This document shows positions 13,013 through 25,393 of a DNA stretch of 64,000 nucleotides, one piece after another. Position 1 is the stretch's first letter. Each line of letters opens with the position of its first letter. The notes under the pieces were generated by a model. That model ran no database searches, was not told the origin of the DNA, and saw nothing but the letters and a program-made list of their open reading frames with translations. The stretch comes from Dryocosmus kuriphilus (taxonomy: Eukaryota; Arthropoda; Insecta; Hymenoptera; Cynipidae): contig CM076196.1 of assembly GCA_038277395.1 (NCBI GenBank), forward strand, positions 89,345,786 to 89,409,785, read 5' to 3'. A program made the translations under genes and the position numbers.

Positions 13013-13744
13013 CTTTAAACGTCGATCTCCTGACCGACATCGCGAAAGTGGAGTTCGGCGTACTGGGTGATTGAAGGCGTTGAGGGCGACCGAGCGTCTC
13101 GAGAACTCGTCGAGTACCTCTTCGTCGCCTTGTTCCGGTTTTTGGTCAGGCTAAGATCGGCGTAATGCATGCCTGCCCCACCATTACCCGGATGCCGATT
13201 CGACTCCAAATCGCGCTGCTGCTGGGAGATTAAATTCGGCCTTGGATAATCAGCCGGACACTCCGTTATCGCGTCCTCGTAATAATGGGGATACGAGATT
13301 TTGTAACTTTCTGGTATCCCCAGTTCCTGGATTCGACTGAAGTTTGTCTCGCAAAGGTTGTCGTTAGACTGTCTCCGAGACTCCGATCGCCTCTTTTGTT
13401 TTCGATCGCTTCTCCCGTGTTTCCGGTATTTTCTTCTATCATTACGTCTACCCGTTGAATTGGAATGCTGACTCTGGTCGTAGGTTAGGTCCAGTTCGTC
13501 TCCGTGGACCAAGGAAAGGGGAACGCTGGCACTGCCGTCGGGGTACATCAGGGAATGCCGGTTTGTTAGTTTGAACGTAGGATGTCTGCAGGGGACTGAC
13601 TACGGAGGAATGGTAGAGGCTTCGCGTTAGTGGCAGTGTTAGTTGGCTGGAACTGTTGCTCGGCATAGGATAGCCGTACTGTTGCATTTCCTGCTGCTGG
13701 TGCTGCTGATAGTGCTCTTTGTAGTTGCATATGCTGTTGTTGGT
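13013..13744 (-). CDS. Coding exon(s) of an unnamed Tyr/Ser/Gln-rich protein, frame change inside
   Basis: On the minus strand a possible acceptor (GAATGTTGCAG) precedes 13,744. From there one frame is open to 13,448 and encodes a Gln/Tyr/Ser-rich peptide (CNYKEHYQQHQQQ...). A different frame is open from about 13,599 to TAA at 13,017-13,015. It encodes a basic block (RRNDRRKYRKHGR), Tyr-rich stretches (YPHYYED), the ITIM-like motifs HYADLSL and QYAELHF, and a C-terminal EIDV. A strong donor (AAAG then GTATGAG) follows 2 bases after the stop. A second possible acceptor (CCCTGCAG) before 13,585 would enter the second frame directly. The composition resembles an intracellular tail of a receptor or adhesion protein, but this is inference and no homologue is named. 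Either alternative acceptors feed two frames or a one-base indel has shifted the frame. Confidence 0.65.
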
Positions 13745-14319
13745 CTGCAACATTCATGGTTAGTTCCCTCTTGGGATGGTGTATAGACAGGGGTTAGTGT
13801 GTTAACACAGGAAGGTTCTAGAGTGCGAGGAAAGGAGATTTTTTGATAGATCTTCGAACAATTATATAGAGAAAGAACTTCTATGAGAACGAAAAATAAT
13901 TAGGCGAACCACAATGTCACTTTGATAGTTATAAAGTGGTTTTAGCAAACGCTGATAGGTAGAAATATTTCTTCTTGTCCAACCTGCACGGAAAGTATGC
14001 CTTTTCGCGCACTTGAAGTATGCGCAAAGTGTCTTTTTTCTAAGAGTCGAAGCGAGCGGAAAAGTATTTTCATTCGCTTGCTTCTTTGTCTCCATACCTG
14101 CTACATTTTATTTATATTTTTAACAAATCCAAATTGAAATACATGTCAAAATAAAAAATATTGCCAGAGACGTTAAATTTCGATATTTGTGAAAAATTTT
14201 AATAACTTTTCAAATAGATAAGATATTTCTAGAATCTTTTTGCTATATTCAGCCAAAGGTTGAGCTTGAGCTGAAAAAGGTATAAATATTCAAATGAAGA
14301 CTCCGCCTTTACTTGAATC

Positions 14320-14622
14320 TATGCAAACAATGAAAATACCTTTATAAATTACGAATATACTAAAAAATAATAACTTTTAAAATGAGCTCAATGAGTTTAA
14401 AAAATGTTAATTATTTTCAAAGTTACTGACATTGTTTTTAAATATCGAAAAGCAGTATTTCAATTTTATAAAAAGATATTGTAGAAAGAAATTTCGATAT
14501 TTAAAAAAAATGTCAGTAACTTCGAAAATAAATAATATTTTTCAAAGTACTTGGGCCCATTTTAAAAGTTATAATTTTTTAATATTTTCGTAATTTATAA
14601 AGATATTTTTTATTGTTGAAAA
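14320..14622. repeat. Foldback repeat, arms about 130 bases
   Basis: The segment 14,323-14,455 is repeated in inverted orientation at 14,490-14,620. Shared blocks include TATAAATTACGAA, ATAACTTTTAAAATG and AGTTACTGACATT. The arms differ at scattered positions, so this is an older foldback or MITE than the 15.6 kb hairpin. AT-rich unassigned DNA flanks it on both sides. Confidence 0.7.
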
Positions 14623-15564
14623 GAATCTGATAAGTACGCACGATATATCTACAAATTTTGCATTAAATAATTTCTGACAACTGAATAGTATAAATGAATT
14701 AAAAATGAGTGACAAACTGAATCATTTAAAAACCCACTTTAATAATAACTTACGTAATCGGATTGATGAAAGTGAAACAATTTGATTCCCCTATATTTTT
14801 ATTAAACTTTAATTTCCTTAGTCGTTCACACAAAATGAAAAAATCCATTGGAACGCAGAAAAAAGCTTAATAAATTTAATATAGTATGTCTGACGTCTGA
14901 CTATGTATTCTTGGACTTCTCATGAGCAAGGAAAGTTTGACTTAGACGAGAGTTCAGTAGTCAAATTTTTTGAATGGTTCATAATTACAACAAAATTTTG
15001 CATTCGATTTTTTTTTCGGACAGAAATAAAATAAAAATCTGAGACAATTTTTTTATCTCGAGAACTTGAATTTTTGTTTTACATCAGGCATCATTTTTGG
15101 AGTTGACAGGCATAAGCAAATAACTAAAATTTTTATAAAAATTGAGTTACAAGTAAATTCAGTTTGCAGAGCTGCCAATAGTCTTCTTTAAGATCCCGTA
15201 ACTTAAAGAACATTTAGTAACGTAGTTATGCCGTAAAAGTAAAATAACATAAGCGCCTATAATTTGCAATCTTGTCAATGAAAGACTGGTATAATAACCA
15301 AATTGCACTGTGTGAAATCTTTTAATTTAGAAGCTTACATCTGAAAAAGCAGATTCCTTGATCAGACTGGCATAATAACTTAACTAACAGGCAAACAGGC
15401 GGTTATGCTGGGATCACATTTGATTTCACCGAGATCTTTTATTTTCTTCCAAATTTGGGCAGCATTCATATTTTAAAAATACATTTGAAAATAGGACTAA
15501 GGGTTTAGTATAAGAATAATCGATTATATCTCCGTTTTGTTCGAATTAAAAGAATATGCAACTT

Positions 15565-15746
15565 AGTAGATGTACAAGGGGAGTTCTAATCCAAGATCCC
15601 TGTTACCGACAGTTACCGACATCGAGAGCTAAAGCGGTTCAAATCCGCGCTAAGCATCTAGCGCGGATTTGAACCGCTTTAGCTCTCGATGTCGGTAACT
15701 GTCGGTAACAGGGATCTTGGATTAGAACTCCCCTTGTACATCTACT
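15565..15746. mobile_element. Perfect 182-bp hairpin element with 6-bp target duplication
   Basis: Arms of 88 bases (15,565-15,652 and 15,659-15,746) are exact reverse complements around the loop AGCATC. CAACTT occurs immediately left (15,559-15,564) and right (15,747-15,752), as expected for a target-site duplication. Inside the arm a 9-base motif GTTACCGAC occurs twice. There is no coding capacity. Perfect arm identity implies a recent insertion or conversion. The superfamily cannot be assigned from this alone. Confidence 0.9.
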
Positions 15747-15752
15747 CAACTT

Positions 15753-17089
15753 CATTTATTTAGAAATCATGACAGATGCAGATAAACGTTTTTCCCTGTC
15801 AACCACAGATTTAAAGACACAAAGTTAACATTCTTAAGTAATTCAGCCGGAAGGGAAATATTAAAAATCTGAAGCTCTAAGTAAATAAATTTTTAAATGA
15901 AATTTACAAGTTGAGTGCAAAGCCGACGGGAAAAAAATATTGAAAAATAATTCTATGTTTGACCAGATCTTGATAGATTCAGTTGGATTGCCAATGCAAA
16001 GAACGAGCGTCACTCAGACATAAAAGTGAAATTTAAGTAGAATAGTATCAGTAAGACGGACCTTTAAACTGTAAGAATTTCAGACTATTAGATAGAAATC
16101 TAAAAAAGTTATAGTAAACAAATTTAGTATTACGGTTAGATATATAAATAATTACAAGCATCGAAAAAAGGAATATATATATATATATGTCTCGAGAAAT
16201 TAAATTCTTAAGTATCTTTAATGGAAAATGTGTCGCTTCTATATTTCTGTAATATTATGAAGTATATCTAAAATAGAACTTCGTTAGGTTAAATGAGTTT
16301 TAAAGGATTAATATGTTTAAGGTAGAGTTGATATCAATATAATAGACCTTCCAATTGAGATACTTGATTAGGCATAGCCTACTATTTCGAACTTCTCGTT
16401 TGAGACACTGATTAGAACCACAAGGTAACTCGAGTTACATAGGTCGGGTACTAATTAATACTATGGACGTGTGCGATCATCTCTTGCCTCGAACAACGGC
16501 TTAATATGTGATGCATACCTACTATTCGAAATTTGCAAAATTGAGATATATCTTATTCAGAATATTGATAGATATGCCCTAAGGTAATATATTACACAAT
16601 ACAAAATACATTTTCTAGTCCTCATGATTTTCTCCCCATCGGATAAGCATCATTTTGAATCTTCTTGAATTTTAATTCTAACTGAATAGCAGTTTACAAA
16701 TATTGAATATAAGTAGAAATTTAAAAAAATATTATAAACTTAAGTTTTATATTATAGAAATGAACTGATAATAAAAATTGTTCAACAAGAATCATATTAT
16801 TTATTTTACTCAATTTTTCACTCATTTTCAGTAAAAAAATTTGTTAGTTTCTATGTATCTCAAAGTTTCTTCTCCAATTATTGAATATTTCAAAAATGCT
16901 TAATCTTGAATTTTTCAGTTTTGTATATTTTGACTTTTTTAATTTTACAATTACACATTGCGAAATTGCACATTGCGAAGTCTGAAATTCTTCAATTATT
17001 TCAAATTGAAAATAATTTTATTTAAAACACTTTATTATAAGTCGTTTAATCGAAATGGAATGATATTTGAATATTTTATCATTTTTATA
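15753..17089. other. Unassigned AT-rich DNA
   Basis: No coding frame or element boundary was recognised. It contains a short (AT)n run near 16,173-16,188. Confidence 0.4.
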
Positions 17090-18590
17090 TAATAATAATA
17101 ATAATAATTATTATTATAGTGTAGCTTTTCGAGCTTGGAAGTTCATTGCCTCAGCTACCCGGAACCGCCATGCATTTCTATACTGTGCATCCTCCATCCA
17201 GTTTAAATAATCATGTCCTAGCTCTTTTAGATCGTCCCTTAGGTTTTTCTCCCATCTGTTTCTTGGTCTGCCCAGAGGTCCCTTTACTAATCGGTTTCCT
17301 TCTTAAAATTTGAGCCACTGTTCTTTAGTTGCCCATTCTTGCTACACGTCCCGCACAGCTTAACTTGCGCACTTTCATTACTCTACTAACATTTACTGAT
17401 ACGTAGAGAGCATGTAGCTCATTACTATGAAGTTTTCTCCAATCACCAGTCTCCTCGTCCCTTTTAGGGCCATAGATTTTTCTAAGTACTTTATTTTCGA
17501 ACACTCTAAACCTGTTCTCCTCCCCTTTCGTCAGCGCCCACGTTTCGCACCCTTACATGACGACCGGCATTATTATCGTTTTGTAAATTCTTACTTTGAT
17601 GATTCTAGATAACGACTGCGATTTTAGTAACGTATTTGTTGTATAGCAACAACCTGTTTTTTAACAGTTGTATAATTGTAAAAATTTGATCGCTTGTACA
17701 CCAGTTTCGGCGGAATCCACACTGGTAATCCCTAATGATTTCCTCAGCAAAAGGCGTTAGTCTACTTAAGATTATATTGGTCAGGATCTTATAGCACGAA
17801 GTCACAAGTGAAATTCCCCGATAATTGTTACAGTTCGTTTTATCGCCTTTTTTGGAAATGGGTATAATAATAGAGGTATTCCATTCCTCCGGTATGCATT
17901 CTGTTTTCCAGATTGCGCGTATTAATTTACAAACTTGGCTTGTGAGGCGAGGGCCCCCATTTTTTATCAGTTCTGACGGTAGGTCGTCAATGCCCGCGGC
18001 TTTGTTATTTTTCAACTTCTTTATGGCCATTTCTATTTCTTTATCAGTAGGCTCATCAATTAGTAGATCAGCAGTGTGGATTTCACCGAGATTAACTTCA
18101 ACGGGGGCTTCGCGTATGTTCAATAACTTATCAAAATAGTTTTTCCATTTTAGTCTTTCTGTTGCATCAGCTACTAGATTCCCATTTTCGTCCCTCATTA
18201 CTTCCGTTCTACTTTGAAAGCCTTTCCTTATAAAATTGATCCCCCTGTACATCTCACGCGGGTTATTTTGCTTATTATGCGTGTCTATTGCTAGTACTTT
18301 ATTCTTTTCCCACTCCCTTTTCTTGGATCTGTAAAACCTTTTTGTATTTTTACTAATCTCGAGATACTTCTTATGTGTTTGATCGCACTTATTTTGCAAA
18401 CTAATTTCTTTGGCCTTCGTTCGCTTTTTAAACCATAGTTAGCAATCTTCGTTGAAACACGGTTTACTTTTGGTTACTTTCTTTAAATCTATAGTACTTT
18501 TCGCGGCTGTCTCTATCGCCTCTTTCATATTGCCCCCAGGTTTCCGGATCCTCCTCACCATCATCGCTATCGTCTATCTGTTTTTGAAGA
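17090..18590 (-). mobile_element. Non-LTR retrotransposon fragment, internally deleted
   Basis: Read on the minus strand from about 18,590, the translation gives the endonuclease-RT linker, then RT blocks: IKKLKNNKAAGIDDLPSELI, IIIPISKKGDKTNCNNYRGI, and IILSRLTPFAEEI-DYQCGFRRN. The frame 18,399-17,605 carries most of this. The palm motifs that should follow, including the catalytic FADD-type box, are missing. After about 17,690 the sequence jumps to the C-terminal part, recognisable in broken frames by GPKRDEETGDWRKLHSNEL and the CAGRVARM-like block. The 3' end at about 17,117-17,090 is an (ATT)n tail, typical of LINEs. A stop interrupts the N-terminal part near 18,440. It is dead. The clade (Jockey- or RTE-like) is uncertain. 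Confidence 0.85.
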
Positions 18591-18724
18591 GCATCGAAAC
18601 TATTAGAAATCTTCACTTGATAATTCAATGTTTTTCGGTTCAAAAATCAATAATTTTTTTATTTCAACTTTCTAAATTAGAAAATTTTAAATTAAAAGCG
18701 TTTAAAGTGAGTTTAAAATTTTTT

Positions 18725-20384
18725 AAATGCGGGTCTCTGCGAGGATGGACCATCCTTACCCTAGTCAAAGAGAAACCTTATATGCAGAATATACGAAATA
18801 TTTTGAAGCGTTGGTCCCTCCCCGAAGATCTTCGGGGCCGCCCTAACAATATGACTGAGGGTGGGAGCATTGGCGCTGACATCGACGAGTTGCTTGGTGG
18901 GCAGGCAATTCAAGCGAGGTCACCCGATCGAAATCCTGTCCAGCCAGAACATTGGCAAGAGACGGCGTTTACCAGACCATCAGGTACAACTGCTGAGAGT
19001 ATTTTGGAGGACGGTGAGCATCCGACCACCTCATCATCAGGAATGCCACAGCAGCGCATCAATTTCCAATCTCGTCATGATGAGTATTTGATATGCTGAC
19101 AACTTGAACAAGAGCTGAGTGTGAACACCACTTCATAGGGTGGATGGCCTTTCGCCGAAAATTTATGGCAAGATTCGCGGAATTAAGAACAGTAACCGAT
19201 GATGATCTGGATAGAGGATTACGCAGAATAACTGCAGAGAACCTAGAAGAACCTAGAAGAAACGTGAACCGTATCAGGTCTGAGGTTCAGACCGCACTCC
19301 ACCAGTGACAACAAGGTAAAGAGACAGAGATGAATGGCGATGTAGTCAGATGTCACTTCCAGACTTTGTTCGGAGGGTGGTTTGTGACGAACGAACAACA
19401 TCGTCTCTTCATAGACCTTCATACGGAATTGGCTTCAAGGGTGACCCCACCACACCAAGCTGAACAGTTTCGCTCAATTCAACGACGTAAAATTCTCTCC
19501 GTGGTGGAAATTGAAAAAATCAAGGGGAAAGTACAACAGCAACTAGCACTTCCCGAAATAAACCCCACTGAGGCGGTCGAGGAGGATTTCCTGCCTGAGA
19601 CGACAGGGGCTGGACCCGAGGTGTGTAGAACGAAGACTGTCACATAGTCTACAGTCATGAGGTCTCCATCCGTCGGATCAAGCTCCTACGGACTCCACTG
19701 GAGAGCTCAATGAAGATAGCTTGCGTCTCCTAGGGTACTTCACTGACGCCATCATAGAGTTTACTGACCAGGAACCATCACAGAGAGGTGGTCTCCGGAA
19801 GTTTAGGGTTAATAACAGCCTTCTCCGGTTCAGTTGGCAGATTGAACAACGATATGTTGCCTCTCTAACTGCGTCAAGAAATAAAGCTTGCAGCAGCTGC
19901 AGACTCTTGCATATTGCGCTGCGGTCACGTGTGCCAGGAGCATGAGCATCAAACTTAAGCTCCGGGGAAAGAACGCCTATTTCCCCAGGAGTAAGTCGGA
20001 TCCTCAGAAGTTCAGAATTCAAAGTGGGGTCAGCAAAAAATATGAGCTAAACTTAGTCGGTTGTACCAATTTCGAAAGCGCAATCGGTCACAGAAGCTGA
20101 CTCGTCACGGAGAGGAAATTCTTCTTCCACTTAATATCAGTCCAAGAATATCTAAGGACTTAGGCGAAGTTATTGACTACCTTAGAAAGAGGCTCATGGT
20201 CCTGTCAGCGCGTCTGCGATGCTTCAAGAGGTCTACGACGACAAGTAATGACAGCAAGACCTTTTTCCAAAATGAAAAGAAGTTTGACCGCGAGCTTTCT
20301 GATGGAGAAATCAATAATTCCAGTCAATCCTCGAGTACTGAGGAGATGACTAAGATATTGGTCAGGTATCTGGGGAGTAGTTAA
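18725..20384 (+). pseudogene. 5' part of a second non-LTR retrotransposon, split by the palindrome
   Basis: A GC-richer stretch with degraded coding sequence in shifting plus-strand frames. The frame 18,452-19,099 ends in a hydrophilic peptide (GGSIGADIDELLGG...). Later pieces at 19,330-19,647 (EINPTEAVEEDFLPETTGA) and 20,061-20,384 (LGEVIDYLRKRLMVLSARLR, then YWSGIWG in another frame) match the region upstream of the RT in arthropod non-LTR elements whose endonuclease lies at the C-terminus. Stops and frameshifts are frequent. It breaks off at TTAA (20,381-20,384), where the 15-kb palindrome starts, and the matching RT half resumes at 35,466 in the same orientation. Rejoining the two at a single TTAA keeps the WGVV-NYSE frame open. 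Confidence 0.75.
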
Positions 20385-21189
20385 GCTATTTTCCTCCGAC
20401 GCCACCACTACAAGCTTCGCGCTGTCACCGACAGATGGTGCCATTACTCCCTCAGTGGTACGTGTCCGTGCTAACTTATCGACAGTCGGAGTTACCATCG
20501 GTCGGTAAGGTAAGGTTCCACCAAAACAAACTTCTTGTTATCGCCGATAAATGACGCCAATATCCTTTATTGACATTCGGTATTATCCTGTATCGGCTAA
20601 GGAGTAATATTGGAGCAGGTATTTACCATATAAAGCACCAGTACAAGCTTTGCGTGAACGCCGCATTCCTTATTACTATTAAGGATATGTATTGGAATTT
20701 ACTTCTAGAAAATTCTCTCTGTCTCCCTCTCTCTGTTGCTCCCTATCTCTCTCACTTTTCATCGGCTTGTATACTAAAATATAAGAGCATAAATTTAATG
20801 GGTGATGACGTCATTACGCAGGTTTGAACGTGGTTTCCCCCTCTCTCTATCACTGACCTCATTATTTTGATGTCATTGATCCTAGAAGTTTATAGGCGCG
20901 TTAATTCCATATGTATGAATACTCATCTCCATTTATTTCGACAGGCACGCGCTAACACACGCGATGACGTCATCATGCAGGTTTGAAGGTATTTTCACCC
21001 CTCTCTCTCTCTAACACTGACCTAATTATTTTGATGGAATTATGGGTGCGAGAAGGGACGAAGGGGCAAAGGGGAAGTCTCGATATTGCACAATAAGGTT
21101 AGATTACACAATAGAAGCTCGACAAGCTTCATCACGTTACGCAAGCTGATGCAATAATTTAAAATCTCAAAATAATCAGATATTGAAAA

Positions 21190-21545
21190 ACAAAAAAAAT
21201 ACTGGACTTTACTCAAGAAATGCAATCACTTTTCCCTCTTGTAAAATTCTGTACGTCTAACAGTTCCTGAATCAAAACTCAAAATCTAAACTCGAAAATC
21301 TCAAAATAATCAGATATTGAAAAACAAAAATTGTGCTAGGTTGTGCTCAAGAAATGCAATAAACTTTCCCTTTGTAAAATTCCGTCCGACTAACAGTTCC
21401 TGAATGAAAACTCAAAATCTAAACTCTAAAATCTCAAAATAATTAAATATAGAAAAACAAAATTTGTGCTATGTTATGCTCAAAAAATGCAATCACTTTT
21501 CCCTCTTGTAAAATTCCGTATGACTAACAGTTCCTGAATGAAATA
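21190..21545. repeat. Tandem repeat, about 120-bp unit, 3 copies
   Basis: The block containing AACAGTTCCTGAAT, AAAATCTCAAAATAAT and TGCAATCACTTTTCCCTC recurs three times in the left arm. The corresponding right-arm position (about 34,730-34,820) shows a single unit, so copy number changed after the palindrome formed. Confidence 0.75.
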
Positions 21546-22259
21546 CATTGCATACTTAGTGCCATTCTGAGCCTATTTTATCAATTTTTATAAATTAACG
21601 AGATAAAATTTACAATCATGTATATTACATGTGTTAAATCTACTGTTGGAACTAATAAACGAGCTTTTAAGCTGTTAAAAGTCAGCTAATAAAAATATTA
21701 TTTAATAACGCTAGCCTCTCTCATTTCATTAACGGCTGAAATTATTTGAAGACATTATATCTGTTTGAAGTAACCGCAATCAATCTACCAAATAAATCAG
21801 CTACATAAATTTTATAATCCACTGTAAGAAACTTTGAAATAATCTTTAACACAACAGAGTAATATGCTAAAAATCCAATTCATTTAATTAAAACCTTGCA
21901 ATACTCGAAAACGGTAAAACATATGACAAAAATGTATTTAGAAAAAGGGATGTTTTTGGACAGATCTAAATGATACCAAAAGAAAATTCCAAAATTTGCG
22001 AATATGTCGAAAACTCTAAAATATACGTACAAACGGACAAAATTTTAATCCTTACAAAACAGTTCCTCAAACTGAACTAAGTGATACACTAAAAAAATAT
22101 TCAAAAGTAAGGAGGATTGCCGAGCTGCAGGCAATAATCAGTAATTTAGGAATGAATCGATGTTGGTAAATGTCTGAATTCAACCAAGTAAGGCGGGTTG
22201 CCGAGCTACAGGATTCATGTGCAGGTTCCTGTTTCAGGCTAAATGATTTTAAAACCACA

Positions 22260-22690
22260 GTTTGGCCTTGGCGGAAGGGTTCTGTTATAGGCTAAATTTC
22301 TGTAAAATTAGTCAATAATCGACAAGACATGATGGCTTGTGTCCATGCTAATGTGAAATTCAGACAGTAATCAATTACGGCGGGTTGCTGAGACATAGGT
22401 TTCAGGGCCAAGGATTTGTTCCAAGCTAAATGTTTGTAAACCACATTTAGACGGAAGGGATCTGTTCCAGGCTAAATGTCTACAAAATTATGCAGTAATC
22501 GAAAGTCGATGATGGTTCGTGTCAGTGCTGAAGGTCTGTAAAATTAATTCGTAACCAACAGGCGATGGTGGTTCATGTCCGGGCTAAATGTCTGTAATAA
22601 GAGTCATTTACAATCAGGCGATCATGATGGTTCGTGTCTGTGCTAAATGTGCTAAAATGTCATTCAATCATTAAATAAGTACTGTGGGTT
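22260..22690. repeat. Tandem repeat array, about 60-bp unit, in left arm
   Basis: Degenerate units carry GCTAAATGTCTGTAAAAT, a TCG/ACA-rich spacer and GATGGTTCGTGTC. At least five copies are visible. The inverted counterpart is at about 33,600-34,010. The period and subterminal position are reminiscent of transposase-binding arrays, but this is inference. Confidence 0.7.
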
Positions 22691-23080
22691 GCTGACATTG
22701 GTCTTCTGTGACAACTTGGAGAATTTATGATGTACATAGAACCTTCTATTACCTTAAGATAAAGAGGGAGATATATTAATAAACAAAGATAGTACGTACA
22801 TTAATTGAGGATACATGCATAGACATTGTTTCGACACGCTTCTAGAAAACTCTATAGGTAGCCACCCACAATAATAATAATAATAATAATCCCAAGTCAT
22901 GTAAGACACTGCAATATCAGAATGCATTTTATTGAAGGTTCTATGATTTGTAGCACCACTTTAAATCAGTGTGTTTATGCCTTAATGTTAAATACGTGTA
23001 GTATCAGCATTCTTGAAGCTTGAGATAAAAGGTGACATACATTTTATTAACAGGTTTCACACTCGCTCTTCTTTAAACGC

Positions 23081-23128
23081 CTCTCTCTCTCTCTCTCTCT
23101 CTCTGTCTGTCTCTCTCCCTCTCCCTTA
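23081..23128. repeat. (CT)n microsatellite
   Basis: A run of CT dinucleotides, slightly interrupted. The inverted right-arm counterpart near 33,175-33,198 has changed to a poly-G plus GA run, an example of divergence between the arms. Confidence 0.9.
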
Positions 23129-25393
23129 TTTTTAGAAACAGCAAGGTATCCATTATGATTTGAAGACTTAGCATAAAAAAATATAAAAAGAAGTCTCTCT
23201 GTTCTTCGTAGGTTGCAGTTATGTCGTCTAAAAAATATTTTACTTAATTGTTGAAAAATCGTACGCTCAATAATAATCAAAGTAAGACTTACGTTTTTCC
23301 AAACTCTTTCAAAATATTACATCATATCCCCCAAAATGCTATAACGTTATTTGAGAGATCATTAATACTACACGTAAACAATAAATTCTCAATTTGACAA
23401 AAATTTTGCAAGGTTAATATTTAATAATGTGATCCTTGGGAAAAAGGTTCATGTCCATGCTAAATAGAAAATAATTAGAAAAGCAATTATACAGCTCAGA
23501 ATACACAAAAAAAAAAATAATAATTTAAAGTAATTTCTGTGTATTTGCGAGATCTCCCACAATGTGATTTTAGACATCAAAATAAGTGCTTCTGTTTAGC
23601 CTACTCTTTGTGTCACACAAAATATGACGTCAGCTTCCTGTCAACAAATATCAAAGAGAAATTCGCTAAGGAATTAGTTAATGAAGAAGCAAAGAGAAAA
23701 CTGGAGACGATTAACGCATACTTGTGGAATGTATAACAGTAAATTTGTTGATAAAGTCAAAGACCTACGAATGTAAGTCTTACGTTTTACGAAATTCTTT
23801 GAAAAATATTACAACATACCTCTTAAAATGCTCTAACACAGAATTAAAGTGTTTTAAGTAATGCGTTTGTCAGTAATAATCGAAGGATAAACCTATTTTA
23901 TTAATCTAAATTATTGATCCAACTATTATGAGAAGCATCAAATCCTAACCTATTTTCAAACGGTTTATTTCCCAGGTTTTATTACTTCTTTTCCGACAGA
24001 TAAATATCGAAATGTTTGACTTTTGAAAGTGCTTCTAAGTAACTGATTCAATATTTCATATTTTATTTTACTATAAATAACTCTGCTACCCAATCTGGAT
24101 GCATGAAATTTCTCAACACTTGTTTATATTTACTGAGGAGGAAGAGGAGGTTATAGTTAAATAAAATACTCAAAATATGCATTCAGTGATTACAAGCCTT
24201 AGACCATCAGTTGTAGAAATCTCTAAAACTAAAACGAGTCTCCTACATTTTTTCCTTTATAATAACCAAAATAAGTTAGGTTAAAATAAGTTAAGATGCA
24301 TTATATATCATAAAAAAGTACTTATAATGTTTAAAAATCACATTGAATTTAACTTATTAAAGGAACTATATATCATTGATTAATAGAAAGACATTGCACA
24401 CTTAGTACCATGCTGGGTCTATTTTATCAGTTTTTATAAACTAACGAGATAAAATTTACAATCACATATATTACATGTGTTAATTCTACTATTGGATATA
24501 ATAAACTATCTTTTAGGCTGTTAAAGAATCATCTAACAGAAATCTTATTTAATAACGCTAGCCTCTCTTATTTCATTACGATTGAAATTATTTCAATGCA
24601 TCATTTCTGTTTCAGGTAACCGCAATCAATCTGCCAAATAAATCAGCTACATAAATTTTATAATACACTGTAAGCAACTTTCAAACATTCTTTAACACAA
24701 CAGAGTAATATGTTAAAAATCCAATTCATTTAACTGAAGCCTTGCAATAATAACATGATTAGTGAAGTATTGAAGATATTAAAATCAATCATTGACAATG
24801 AAAAAATATTTTTCTTAGGTCATCATTGAATTCTGGTTGAAATAAATCAAGTTCAAGAGATAAAAAGGAAAACTAGATGAATAATGAATAGATTTGTACT
24901 ATTGATTCCTATACTAATTAGAAAAAATGATTGATTTCTTGCATACAAATATGAAGAATTCTTTTCAGTGATATTAAAATTGAAATTAACCTCAGTTAAC
25001 TATTAAAATATATGAGGAAGAGCAGGTGGTGGTTTTTGGGAGGATTATTTTATAGTTGAAACAAGTAGATACTGAAAAATGTTAGATTCAAGTATTACAC
25101 ACACTAAATCATATTTAAAATCTTTAAAAGATGAGCTGATCCTCTCTTGCACTAACTAAAATTAATTCAGGTGAGCGGAGTGAAGAAGAAATACACATAC
25201 ATTTTGAAAATTGGATTTATTTAATTTATTGCAATTTAGTAAATGTAAAAGTGAGCGCAAATGATCTACCAATTTATTAGGATCTCCCCAGTAATGTAAA
25301 AATTTGTGCTTCTATAAATTCAGAGAAAAAGTAATTTTCAGCAGCATCTTCATCATCATCAACATCTTCATTATTGTTGCCATCATCATCAGC

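Noticed and set aside
18452..18720. Start of the 215-residue plus-strand frame
   Set aside because: Its first part is antisense to the LINE at 17.1-18.6 kb. Only the portion after about 18,725 belongs to the second retrotransposon.
20700..24700. CRISPR-like interpretation of the spaced repeats in the palindrome arms
   Set aside because: The units are degenerate tandem repeats without regular unique spacers or cas genes, in a eukaryotic setting.
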